This document shows, piece after piece, positions 9,247 through 21,200 of a stretch of DNA of 64,000 bases. A program made the translations under genes and the position numbers. The notes under the pieces are model-generated. The model did no database searches and was not told the origin of the DNA. It saw nothing but the letters and a program-made list of their open reading frames with translations. The stretch is from NCBI RefSeq assembly GCF_051401765.1, contig NW_027480566.1:310001-374000 (forward strand), written 5' to 3'. The first letter of the stretch is position 1. The number at the start of each line of letters is the position of its first letter. The DNA comes from Calliopsis andreniformis. Lineage: Eukaryota > Arthropoda > Insecta > Hymenoptera > Andrenidae.

Positions 9247-9619
9247 ATCCTTATTCCTGATCGCTGAGGCACTCTAAAACTATTAGGCTGTTTTGCACTC
9301 TGATGCCAGTGGACCGAGAGAACGTGGAATATCGGAGCGATCGTGTCGCTCCGGAGTTCGAGCGAAAAAATCCTAAGTCTCCGTTCGTGTCGCTCCGGAG
9401 CCCGAGCGAAAAAATTCTAAGTCCCGTTCGTTTCGCTCCGGAACCGAGTGTCGACGGAACGAAGGGACAACGGTAGATCCTTATTCCTGGTGCTCGTGGC
9501 TCTCTAAAACCATACACTTGTTGTCCTCTGTCTCTTACCTGTGTCGAGATAATCGAGAATCATGGAGCGTTCGTGTCGCTCCGGAACCGAAAGTCGTCGG
9601 TTCGAAACGAGAACGTTAG
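9247..9619 (+). repeat. 373-bp unit, deletion type i (GTCCCG)
   Basis: A long unit with one C missing in the second 44-bp sub-repeat (GTCCCGTTCG at 9421-9430 instead of GTCCCCGTTCG), followed by the TTTCGCTCCGG core variant and GAGTGTCGACGG. The same deletion is shared by units ending at 13797, 14170, 17128, 21350, 21723, 24681, 32127, 34656, 44104 and 53891, so all eleven come from one ancestor. Confidence 0.88.
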
Positions 9620-10653
9620 ATCCTTATTCCTGATCGTTGAGGCACTCTAAAACTATTAGGCTGTTTTGCTCTCTGATGCCCGTGGACCGAGAGAACGTAG
9701 AATATCGGAGCGATAGTGTCGCTCCGGAGTTCGAGCGCAAAAATTCTAAGTCCCCGTTCGTGTCGCTCCGGAACCGAATGTCGACGGAACGAAGGGACAA
9801 CGGTAGATCCTTATTCCTGGTTCTCGTGGCTCTCTAAAACCATACACTTGTTGTCCTCTGTCTCTTACCTGTGTCGAGATAATCGAGAATCATGGAGCGT
9901 TCTTGTCGCTCCGGAACCGAAAGTCGTCGGTTCGAAGCGAGAACGTTAGATCCTTATTCCTGATCGCTGAGGCACTCTAAAACTATTAGGCTGTTTTGCT
10001 CTCTGATGCCCGTGGACCGAGAGAACGCAGAATATCGGAGCGATCGTGTCGCTCCGGAGTTCGAGCGAAAAAATCCTAAGTCTCCGTTCGTGTCGCTCCG
10101 GAGCCCGAGCGAAAAAATTCTAAGTCCCCGTTCGTTTCGCTCCGGAACCGAGTGTCGACGGAAAGAAGGGACAACGGTAGATCCTTATTCCTGGTGCTCG
10201 TGGCTCTCTAAAACCATACACTTGTTGTCCTCTGTCTCTTACCTGTGTCGAGATAATCGAGAATCATGGAGCGTTCGTGTCGCTCCGGAACCGAAAGTCG
10301 TCGGTTCGAAACGAGAACGTTAGATCCTTATTCCTGATCGTTGAGGCACTCTAAAACTATTAGGCTGTTTTGCTCTCTGATGCCCGTGGACCGAGAGAAC
10401 GTAGAATATCGGAGCGATAGTGTCGCTCCGGAGTTCGAGCGCAAAAATTCTAAGTCCCCGTTCGTGTCGCTCCGGAACCGAATGTCGACGGAACGAAGGG
10501 ACAACGGTAGATCCTTATTCCTGGTTCTCGTGGCTCTCTAAAACCATACACTTGTTGTCCTCTGTCTCTTACCTGTGTCGAGATAATCGAGAATCATGGA
10601 GCGTTCGTGTCGCTCCGGAACTGAAAGTCGTCGGTTCGAAACGAGAACGTTAG
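9247..10653 (+). repeat. Transition zone: units 373, 330, 374, 330
   Basis: Units end at 9619, 9949, 10323 and 10653. The first is the earliest 373-bp unit. The two 330-bp units carry the GATAGTG plus GCGCAAAAATTC subtype, and 9950-10323 carries GAACGCAGAA with AATCCTAAGTCTCC and GGAAAGAAGG. These subtypes then dominate 10-43 kb, so this zone marks the change from the left-hand subtype set. Confidence 0.85.
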
Positions 10654-10983
10654 ATCCTTATTCCTGATCGTTGAGGCACTCTAAAACTATTAGGCTGTTT
10701 TGCTCTCGGATGCCCGTGGACCGAGAGAACGTAGAATATCGGAGCGATCGTGTCGCTCCGGAGTTCGAGCTAAAACATTCTAAGTCCCCGTTCGTGTCGC
10801 TCCGGAACCGAATGTCGACGGAACGAAGGGACAACGGTAGATCCTTATTCCTGGTGCTCGTGGCTCTCTAAAACCATACACTTGTTGTCCTCTGTCTCTT
10901 ACCTGTGTCGAGATAATCGAGAATCATGGAGCGTTCGTGTCGCTTCGGAACCGAAAGTCGTCGGTTCGAAACGAGAACGTTAG

Positions 10984-11356
10984 ATCCTTATTCCTGATTG
11001 TTGAGGCACTCTAAAACTATTAAGCTATTTTGCTCTCTGATGCCCGTGGACCGAGAGAGCGTAGAATATCGGAGCGATCGTGTCGCACCGGAGTTCGCGC
11101 GAAAAAATTCTAAGCCCCCTTCGTGTCGCACCGGAGCCCGAGCGAAAAAATTCTAAGTCACCGTTCGTGTCGCTCTGGAACCGAATGTCGACGGAACGAA
11201 GGGACAACGGTAGATCCTTATTCCTGGTGCTCGTGGCTCTCTAAAACCATACACTTGATGTCCTCTGTCTCTTACCTGTGTCGAGATAATCGAGAATCAT
11301 GGAGCGTTCGTGTCGCTCCGGAACCGAAAGTCGTCGGTTCGAAGCGAGAACGTTAG
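10984..11356 (+). repeat. 373-bp unit, deletion type ii (CGCACC subtype)
   Basis: This long unit has TAAGCCCCCTTCG (11111-11123) where others have TAAGTCCCCGTTCG, one base shorter. It has GTTCGCGCG and CGCACCGG, which break the A inverted repeat, plus TTAAGCTATTTTGC. The type recurs in units ending at 18909, 45555, 46962, 55342, 56045, 57122 and 61762. It forms a distinct lineage that is most abundant in the right third. Confidence 0.87.
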
Positions 11357-14300
11357 ATCCTTATTCCTGATCGCTGAGGCACTCTAAAACTATTAGGCTG
11401 TTTTGCTCTCTGATGCCCGTGGACCGAGAGAACGTAGAATATCGGAGCGATAGTGTCGCTCCGGAGTCCGAGCGCAAAAGTTCTAAGTCCCCGTTCGTGT
11501 CGCTCCGGAACCGAATGTCGACGGAACGAAGGGACAACGGTAGATCCTTATTCCTGGTTCTCGTGGCTCTCTAAAACCATACACTTGTTGTCCTCTGTCT
11601 CTTACCTGTGTCGAGATAATCGAGAATCATGGAGCGTTCGTGTCGCTCCGGAACTGAAAGTCGTCGGTTCGAAACGAGAACGTTAGATCCTTATTCCTGA
11701 TCGTTAAAGCACTCTAAAACTATTAGGCTGTTTTGCTCTGTGATGCCCGTGGACCGAGAAAACGTAGAATATCGGAGCGATCGTGTCGCTCCGGAGTTCG
11801 AGCGAAAACATTCTAAGTCACCGTTCGTGTCGCTCCGGAACCGAATGTCGACGGAAGGAAGGGACACCGGTAGATCCTTTTTCCTGGTGCTCGTGGCTCT
11901 CTAAAACCATACACTTGTTGTCCTCTGTCTCTTCCCAGTGTCGAGATAATCGAGAATCATGGAGCGTACGTGTCGCTCCGGAACCGAAAGTCGACGGTTC
12001 GAAACGAGAACGTTAGATCCTTATTCCTGATCGTTGAGGCACTCTAAAACTATTAGGCTGTTTTGCTCTGTGATGCCCGTGGACCGAGAGAACGTAGAAT
12101 ATCGGAGCGATCGTGTCGCTCCGGAGTTCGAGCGAGAAATTTCTAAGTCCCCGTTCGTGTCGCTCCGGAGCCCGAGCGAAAAAATTCTAAGTCCCCGTTC
12201 GTGTCGCTCCGGAACCGAATGTCGACGGAACGAAGGGACAACGGTAGATCCTTATTCCTGGTGCTCGTGGCTCTCTAAAACCATACACTTGTTGTCCTCT
12301 GTCTCTTACCTGTGTCGAGATAATCGAGAATTATGGAGCGTTCGTGTCGCTCCGGAACCGAAAGTCGTCGGTTCGAAACGAGAACGTTAGATCCTTATTC
12401 CTGATGGCTGAGGCACTCTCAAACTATTAGGCTGTTTTGCTCTCTGATGCCCGTGGACCGAGAGAACGTAGAATATCGGAGCGATCGTGTCGCTCCGGAG
12501 TTCGAGCGAAAAAAGTCTAAGACACCGTTCGTGTCGCTCCGGAACCGAATGTCGACGGAACGAAGGGAAAACGGTAGATCCTTATTCCTGGTACCCGCGG
12601 CTCTCTAAAACCATACACTTGATGTCCTCTGTCTCTTACCTGTCTCGAGATAATCGAGAATCATGGAGCGTTCGTGTCGCTCCGGAACCGAAAGTCGTCG
12701 GTTCGAAACGAGAACGTTAGATCCTTATTCCTGATCGTTAAAGCACTCTAAAACTATTAGGCTGTTTTGCTCTGTGATGCCCGTGGACCGAGAAAACGTA
12801 GAATATCGGAGCGATCGTGTCGCTCCGGAGTTCGAGCGAAAACATTCTAAGTCACCGTTCGTGTCGCTCCGGAACCGAATGTCGACGGAACGAAGGGACA
12901 ACGGTAGATCCTTATTCCTGGTGCTCGTGGCTCTCTAAAACCATACACTTGTTGTCCTCTGTCTCTTCCCAGTGTCGAGATAATCGAGAATCATGGAGCG
13001 TACGTGTCGCTCCGGAACCGAAAGTCGACGGTTCGAAACGAGAACGTTAGATCCTTATTCCTGATCGTTGAGGCACTCTAAAACTATTAGGCTGTTTTGC
13101 TCTGTGATGCCCGTGGACCGAGAGAACGTAGAATATCGGAGCGATCGTGTCGCTCCGGAGTTCGAGCGAGAAAATTCTAAGTCCCCGTTCGTGTCGCTCC
13201 GGAGCCCGAGCGAAAAAATTCTAAGTCCCCGTTCGTGTCGCTCCGGAACCGAATGTCGACGGAACGAAGGGACAACGGTAGATCCTTATTCCTGGTGCTC
13301 GTGGCTCTCTAAAACCATACACTTGTTGTCCTCTGTCTCTTACCTGTGTCGAGATAATCGAGAATTATGGAGCGTTCGTGTCGCTCCGGAACCGAAAGTC
13401 GTCGGTTCGAAACGAGAACGTTAGATCCTTATTCCTGATCGCTGAGGCACTCTAAAACTATTAGGCTGTTTTGCTCTCTGATGCCCGTGGACCGAGAGAA
13501 CGCAGAATATCGGAGCGATCGTGTCGCTCCGGAGTTCGAGCGAAAAAATCCTAAGTCTCCGTTCGTGTCGCTCCGGAGCCCGAGCGAAAAAATTCTAAGT
13601 CCCGTTCGTTTCGCTCCGGAACCGAGTGTCGACGGAACGAAGGGACAACGGTAGATCCTTATTCCTGGTGCTCGTGGCTCTCTAAAACCATACACTTGTT
13701 GTCCTCTGTCTCTTACCTGTGTCGAGATAATCGAGAATCATGGAGCGTTCGTGTCGCTCCGGAACCGAAAGTCGTCGGTTCGAAACGAGAACGTTAGATC
13801 CTTATTCCTGATCGCTGAGGCACTCTAAAACTATTAGGCTGTTTTGCTCTCTGATGCCCGTGGACCGAGAGAACGCAGAATATCGGAGCGATCGTGTCGC
13901 TCCGGAGTTCGAGCGAAAAAATCCTAAGTCTCCGTTCGTGTCGCTCCGGAGCCCGAGCGAAAAAATTCTAAGTCCCGTTCGTTTCGCTCCGGAATCGAGT
14001 GTCGACGGAACGAAGGGACAACGGTAGATCCTTATTCCTGGTGCTCGTGGCTCTCTAAAACCATACACTTGTTGTCCTCTGTCTCTTACCTGTGTCGAGA
14101 TAATCGAGAATCATGGAGCGTTCGTGTCGCTCCGGAACCGAAAGTCGTCGGTTCGAAACGAGAACGTTAGATCCTTATTCCTGATCGTTGAGGCACTCTA
14201 AAACTATTAGGCTGTTTTGCTCTCTGATGCCCGTGGACCGAGAGAACGTAGAATATCGGAGCGATAGTGTCGCTCCGGAGTTCGAGCGCAAAAATTCTAA

Positions 14301-14500
14301 GTCCCCGTTCGTGTCGCTCCGGAACCGAATGTCGACGGAACGAAGGGACAACGGTAGATCCTTATTCCTGGTGCTCGTGGCTCTCTAAAACCATACACTT
14401 GTTGTCCTCTGTCTCTTACCTGTGGCGAGATAATCGAGAATCATGGAGCGTTCGTGTCGCTCCGGAACCGAAAGTCGTCGGTTCGAAACGAGAACGTTAG

Positions 14501-14874
14501 ATCCTTATTCCTGATCGTTGAGGCACTCTAAAACTATTAGGCTGTTTTGCACTCTGATGCCAGTGGACCGAGAGAACGTAGAATATCGGAGCGATCGTGT
14601 CGCTCCGGAGTTCGAGCGAGAAAATTCTAAGTCCCCGGTCGTGTCGCTCCGGAGCCCGAGCGAAAAAATTCTAAGTCCCCGTTCGTGTCGCTCCGGAACC
14701 CAATGTCGACGGAACGAAGGGACAACGGTAGATCCTTATTCCTGGTGCTCGTGGCTCTCTAAAACCATACACTTGTTGTCCTCTGTCTCTTACCTGTGTC
14801 GAGATAATCGAGAATTATAGAGCGTTCGTGTCGCTCCGGAACTGAAAGTCGTCGGTTCGAAACGAGAACGTTAG
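14501..14874 (+). repeat. 374-bp unit with a GAATTATAG variant
   Basis: A long unit with TTGCACTCTGATGCCAGTGG in A and GGAACCCAATG in place of GGAACCGAATG. B has GAATTATAGAGCG, changing the first G of inverted repeat 1. The copy at 22054-22427 shares both changes. Confidence 0.83.
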
Positions 14875-15578
14875 ATCCTTATTCCTGATCGTTGAGGCAC
14901 TCTAAAACTATTAGGCTGTTTTGCTCTCTGATGCCCGTGGACCGAGAGAACGTAGAATATCGGAGCGATAGTGTCGTTCCGGAGTTCGAGCGCAAAAATT
15001 CTAAGTCCCCGTTCGTGTCGCTCCGGAACCGAATGTCGACGGAACGAAGGGACAACGGTAGATCCTTATTCCTGGTTCTCGTGGCTCTCTAAAACCATAC
15101 ACTTGTTGTCCTCTGTCTCTTACCTGTGTCGAGATAATCGAGAATCATGGAGCGTTCGTGTCGCTCCGGAACTGAAAGTCGTCGGTTCGAAACGAGAACG
15201 TTAGATCCTTATTCCTGATCGTTGAGGCACTCTAAAGCTATTAGGCTGTTTTGCTCTCTGATGCCCGTGGACCGAGAGAACGTAGAATGTCGGAGCGATC
15301 GTGTCGCTCCGGAGTTCGAGCGAGAAAATTCTAAGTCCCCGGTCGTGTCGCTCCGGAGCCCGAGCGAAAAAATTCAAAGTCCCCGTTCGTGTCGCTCCGG
15401 AACCGAATGTCGACGGAACGAAGGGACAACGGTAGATCCTTATTCCTGGTGCTCGTGGCTCTCTAAAACCATACACTTGTTGTGCTCTGTCTCTTACCTG
15501 TGTCGAGATAATCGAGAATCATGGAGCGTTCGTGTCGCTCCGGAACCGAAAGCCATCGGTACGAAACGAGAACGTTAG

Positions 15579-15765
15579 ACACTTATTCCAGATCGTTGAG
15601 GCACTCTAAAACTATTAGGCTGTTTTGCTCTCTGATGCCCGTGGACCGAGAGAACGTAGAATATCGGAGCGATCGTGTCGCTCCGGAGTTCGAGCGAAAA
15701 CATTCTAAGTCCCCGTTCGTGTCGCTCCGGAACCGAAAGTCGTCGGTTCGAAAGGAGAACGTTAG
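15579..15765 (+). repeat. 187-bp half-unit: A start fused to B end, copy 1
   Basis: The unit starts as a short A half, but after GGAACCGAA it continues as a B end (AGTCGTCGGTTCG...). It is exactly 143 bp shorter than a 330-bp unit. The switch lies within 24 bases common to A and B at 15714-15737, so it looks like homologous exchange one half-unit out of register. The next unit starts with the GATCGTTGAAGC variant. Confidence 0.92.
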
Positions 15766-18206
15766 ATCCTTATTCCTGATCGTTGAAGCACTCTAAAACT
15801 ATTAGGCTGTTTTGCTCTGTGATGCCCGTGGACCGAGAAAACGTAGAATATCGGAGCGATCGTGTCGCTCCGGAGTTCGAGCGAAAACATTCTAAGTCAC
15901 CGTTCGTGTCGCTCCGGAACCGAATGTCGACGGAACGAAGGGACAACGGTAGATCCTTATTCCTGGTGCTCGTGGCTCTCTAAAACCATACACTTGTTGT
16001 CCTCTGTCTCTTACCTGTGTCGAGATAATCGAGAATCATGGAGCGTTCGTGTCGCTCCGGAACCGAAAGTCGTCGGTTCGAAACGAGAACGTTAGATCCT
16101 TATTCCTGATCGTTGAGGCACTCTAAAACTATTAGGCTGTTTTGCTCTCTGATGCCCGTGGACAGAGAGAACGTAGAATATCGGAGCGATCGTGTCGCTC
16201 CGGAGCCCGAACGAAAAAATTCTAAGTCCCCGTTCGTGTCGCTCCGGAACCGAATGTCGACGGAACGAAGGGACACCGGTAGATCCTTATTCCTGGTGCT
16301 CGTGGCTCTCTAAAACCATACACTTGTTGTCCTCTGTCTCTTCCCAGTGTCGAGATAATCGAGAATCATGGAGCGTACGTGTCGCTCCGGAACCGAAAGT
16401 CGTCGGTTCGAAAGGAGAACGTTAGATCCTTATTCCTGATCGTTAAAGCACTCTAAAACTATTAGGCTGTTTTGCTCTGTGATGCCCGTGGACCGAGAAA
16501 ACGTAGAATATCGGAGCGATCGTGTCGCTCCGGAGTTCGGGCGAAAACATTCTAAGTCACCGTTCGTGTCGCTCCGGAACCGAATGTCGACGGAACGAAG
16601 GGACAACGGTAGATCCTTATTCCTGGTGCTCGTGGCTCTCTAAAACCATACGCTTGTTGTCCTCTGTCTCTTACCTGTGTCGAGATAATCGAGAATCATG
16701 GAGCGTTCGTGTCGCTCCGGAACCGAAAGTCGTCGGTTCGAAACGAGAACGTTAGATCCTTATTCCTGATCGCTGAGGCACTCTAAAACTATTAGGCTGT
16801 TTTGCTCTCTGATGCCCGTGGAACGAGAGAACGCAGAATATCGGAGCGATCGTGTCGCTCCGGAGTTCGAGCGAAAAAATCCTAAGTCTCCGTTCGTGTC
16901 GCTCCGGAGCCCGAGCGAAAAAATTCTAAGTCCCGTTCGTTTCGCTCCGGAACCGAGTGTCGACGGAACGAAGGGACAACGGTAGATCCTTATTCCTGGT
17001 GCTCGTGGCTCTCTAAAACCATACACTTGTTGTCCTCTGTCTCTTACCTGTGTCGAGATAATCGAGAATCATGGAGCGTTCGTGTCGCTCCGGAACCGAA
17101 AGTCGTCGGTTCGAAACGAGAACGTTAGATCCTTATTCCTGATCGTTGAGGCACTCTAAAACTATTAGGCTGTTTTGCTCTCTGATGCCCGTGGACCGAG
17201 AGAACGTAGAATATCGGAGCGATAGTGTCGCTCCGGAGTTCGAGCGCAAAAATTCTAAGTCCCCGATCGTGTCGCTCCGGAACCGAATGTCGACGGAACG
17301 AAGGGACAACGGTAGATCCTTATTCCTGGTTCTCGTGGCTCTCTAAAACCATACACTTGTTGTCCTCTGTCTCTTACCTGTGTCGAGATAATCGAGAATC
17401 ATGGAGCGTTCGTGTCGCTCCGGAACTGAAAGTCGTCGGTTCGAAACGAGAACGTTAGATCCTTATTCCTGATCGTTGAGGCACTCTAAAACTATTAGGC
17501 TGTTTTGCTCTCTGATGCCCGTGGACCGAGAGAACGTAGAATGTCGGAGCGATCGTGTCGCTCCGGAGTTCGAGCGAGAAAATTCTATGTCCCCGGTCGT
17601 GTCGCTCCGGAGCCCGAGCGAAAAAATTCTAAGTCCCCGTTCGTGTCGCTCCGGAACCGAATGTCGGCGGAACGAAGGGACAACGGTAGATCCTTATTCC
17701 TGGTGCTCGTGGCTCTCTAAAACCATACACTTGTTGTCCTCTGTCTCTTACCTGTGGCGAGATAATCGAGAATCATGGAGCGTTCGTGTCGCTCCGGAAC
17801 CGAAAGTCGTCGGTTCGAAACGAGAACGTTAGATCCTTATTCCTGATCGTTGAGGCACTCTAAAACTATTAGGCTGTTTTGCTCTCTGATGCCCGTGGAC
17901 CGAGAGAACGTAGAATGTCGGAGCGATCGTGTCGCTCCGGAGTTCGAGCGAGAAAATTCTATGTCCCCGGTCGTGTCGCTCCGGAGCCCGAGCGAAAAAA
18001 TTCTAAGTCCCCGTTCGTGTCGCTCCGGAACCGAATGTCGGCGGAACGAAGGGACAACGGTAGATCCTTATTCCTGGTGCTCGTGGCTCTCTAAAACCAT
18101 ACACTTGTTGTCCTCTGTCTCTTACCTGTGTCGAGATAATCGAGAATCATGGAGCGTTCGTGTCGCTCCGGAACTGAAAGTCGTCGGTTCGAAACGAGAA
18201 CGTTAG

Positions 18207-21200
18207 ATCCTTATTCCTGATCGTTGAGGCACTCTAAAACTATTAGGCTGTTTTGCTCTCGGATGCCCGTGGACCGAGAGAACGTAGAATATCGGAGCGA
18301 TCGTGTCGCTCCGGAGTTCGAGCTAAAACATTCTAAGTCCCCGTTCGTGTCGCTCCGGAACCGAATGTCGACGGAACGAAGGGACAACGGTAGATCCTTA
18401 TTCCTGGTGCTCGTGGCTCTCTAAAACCATACACTTGTTGTCCTCTGTCTCTTACCTGTGTCGAGATAATCGAGAATCATGGAGCGTTCGTGTCGCTTCG
18501 GAACCGAAAGTCGTCGGTTCGAAACGAGAACGTTAGATCCTTATTCCTGATTGTTGAGGCACTCTAAAACTATTAAGCTATTTTGCTCTCTGATGCCCGT
18601 GGACCGAGAGAGCGTAGAATATCGGAGCGATCGTGTCGCACCGGAGTTCGCGCGAAAAAATTCTAAGCCCCCTTCGTGTCGCACCGGAGCCCGAGCGAAA
18701 AAATTCTAAGTCACCGTTCGTGTCGCTCTGGAACCGAATGTCGACGGAACGAAGGGACAACGGTAGATCCTTATTCCTGGTGCTCGTGGCTCTCTAAAAC
18801 CATACACTTGATGTCCTCTGTCTCTTACCTGTGTCGAGATAATCGAGAATCATGGAGCGTTCGTGTCGCTCCGGAACCGAAAGTCGTCGGTTCGAAGCGA
18901 GAACGTTAGATCCTTATTCCTGATCGCTGAGGCACTCTAAAACTATTAGGCTGTTTTGCTCTCTGATGCCCGTGGACCGAGAGAACGTAGAATATCGGAG
19001 CGATAGTGTCGCTCCGGAGTCCGAGCGCAAAAGTTCTAAGTCCCCGTTCGTGTCGCTCCGGAACCGAATGTCGACGGAACGAAGGGACAACGGTAGATCC
19101 TTATTCCTGGTTCTCGTGGCTCTCTAAAACCATACACTTGTTGTCCTCTGTCTCTTACCTGTGTCGAGATAATCGAGAATCATGGAGCGTTCGTGTCGCT
19201 CCGGAACTGAAAGTCGTCGGTTCGAAACGAGAACGTTAGATCCTTATTCCTGATCGTTAAAGCACTCTAAAACTATTAGGCTGTTTTGCTCTGTGATGCC
19301 CGTGGACCGAGAAAACGTAGAATATCGGAGCGATCGTGTCGCTCCGGAGTTCGAGCGAAAACATTCTAAGTCACCGTTCGTGTCGCTCCGGAACCGAATG
19401 TCGACGGAAGGAAGGGACACCGGTAGATCCTTTTTCCTGGTGCTCGTGGCTCTCTAAAACCATACACTTGTTGTCCTCTGTCTCTTCCCAGTGTCGAGAT
19501 AATCGAGAATCATGGAGCGTACGTGTCGCTCCGGAACCGAAAGTCGACGGTTCGAAACGAGAACGTTAGATCCTTATTCCTGATCGTTGAGGCACTCTAA
19601 AACTATTAGGCTGTTTTGCTCTGTGATGCCCGTGGACCGAGAGAACGTAGAATATCGGAGCGATCGTGTCGCTCCGGAGTTCGAGCGAGAAATTTCTAAG
19701 TCCCCGTTCGTGTCGCTCCGGAGCCCGAGCGAAAAAATTCTAAGTCCCCGTTCGTGTCGCTCCGGAACCGAATGTCGACGGAACGAAGGGACAACGGTAG
19801 ATCCTTATTCCTGGTGCTCGTGGCTCTCTAAAACCATACACTTGTTGTCCTCTGTCTCTTACCTGTGTCGAGATAATCGAGAATTATGGAGCGTTCGTGT
19901 CGCTCCGGAACCGAAAGTCGTCGGTTCGAAACGAGAACGTTAGATCCTTATTCCTGATGGCTGAGGCACTCTCAAACTATTAGGCTGTTTTGCTCTCTGA
20001 TGCCCGTGGACCGAGAGAACGTAGAATATCGGAGCGATCGTGTCGCTCCGGAGTTCGAGCGAAAAAAGTCTAAGACACCGTTCGTGTCGCTCCGGAACCG
20101 AATGTCGACGGAACGAAGGGAAAACGGTAGATCCTTATTCCTGGTACCCGCGGCTCTCTAAAACCATACACTTGATGTCCTCTGTCTCTTACCTGTCTCG
20201 AGATAATCGAGAATCATGGAGCGTTCGTGTCGCTCCGGAACCGAAAGTCGTCGGTTCGAAACGAGAACGTTAGATCCTTATTCCTGATCGTTAAAGCACT
20301 CTAAAACTATTAGGCTGTTTTGCTCTGTGATGCCCGTGGACCGAGAAAACGTAGAATATCGGAGCGATCGTGTCGCTCCGGAGTTCGAGCGAAAACATTC
20401 TAAGTCACCGTTCGTGTCGCTCCGGAACCGAATGTCGACGGAACGAAGGGACAACGGTAGATCCTTATTCCTGGTGCTCGTGGCTCTCTAAAACCATACA
20501 CTTGTTGTCCTCTGTCTCTTCCCAGTGTCGAGATAATCGAGAATCATGGAGCGTACGTGTCGCTCCGGAACCGAAAGTCGACGGTTCGAAACGAGAACGT
20601 TAGATCCTTATTCCTGATCGTTGAGGCACTCTAAAACTATTAGGCTGTTTTGCTCTGTGATGCCCGTGGACCGAGAGAACGTAGAATATCGGAGCGATCG
20701 TGTCGCTCCGGAGTTCGAGCGAGAAAATTCTAAGTCCCCGTTCGTGTCGCTCCGGAGCCCGAGCGAAAAAATTCTAAGTCCCCGTTCGTGTCGCTCCGGA
20801 ACCGAATGTCGACGGAACGAAGGGACAACGGTAGATCCTTATTCCTGGTGCTCGTGGCTCTCTAAAACCATACACTTGTTGTCCTCTGTCTCTTACCTGT
20901 GTCGAGATAATCGAGAATTATGGAGCGTTCGTGTCGCTCCGGAACCGAAAGTCGTCGGTTCGAAACGAGAACGTTAGATCCTTATTCCTGATCGCTGAGG
21001 CACTCTAAAACTATTAGGCTGTTTTGCTCTCTGATGCCCGTGGACCGAGAGAACGCAGAATATCGGAGCGATCGTGTCGCTCCGGAGTTCGAGCGAAAAA
21101 ATCCTAAGTCTCCGTTCGTGTCGCTCCGGAGCCCGAGCGAAAAAATTCTAAGTCCCGTTCGTTTCGCTCCGGAACCGAGTGTCGACGGAACGAAGGGACA

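Larger units (their letters stand above)
10654..18206 (+). repeat. 7553-bp higher-order repeat, copy 1 (22 units)
   Basis: Unit lengths in order: 330, 373, 330, 330, 374, 330, 330, 374, 373, 373, 330, 374, 330, 374, 187, 330, 330, 330, 373, 330, 374, 374. The next 22 units repeat this order exactly. The ends at 10653 and 18206 are unit boundaries used for convenience. The true exchange points lie slightly to the left in B half-units, because the last B half of copy 1 (CTGTGTCGAG, GGAACTG) differs from that of copy 2 (CTGTGGCGAG, GGAACCG). Confidence 0.92.
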
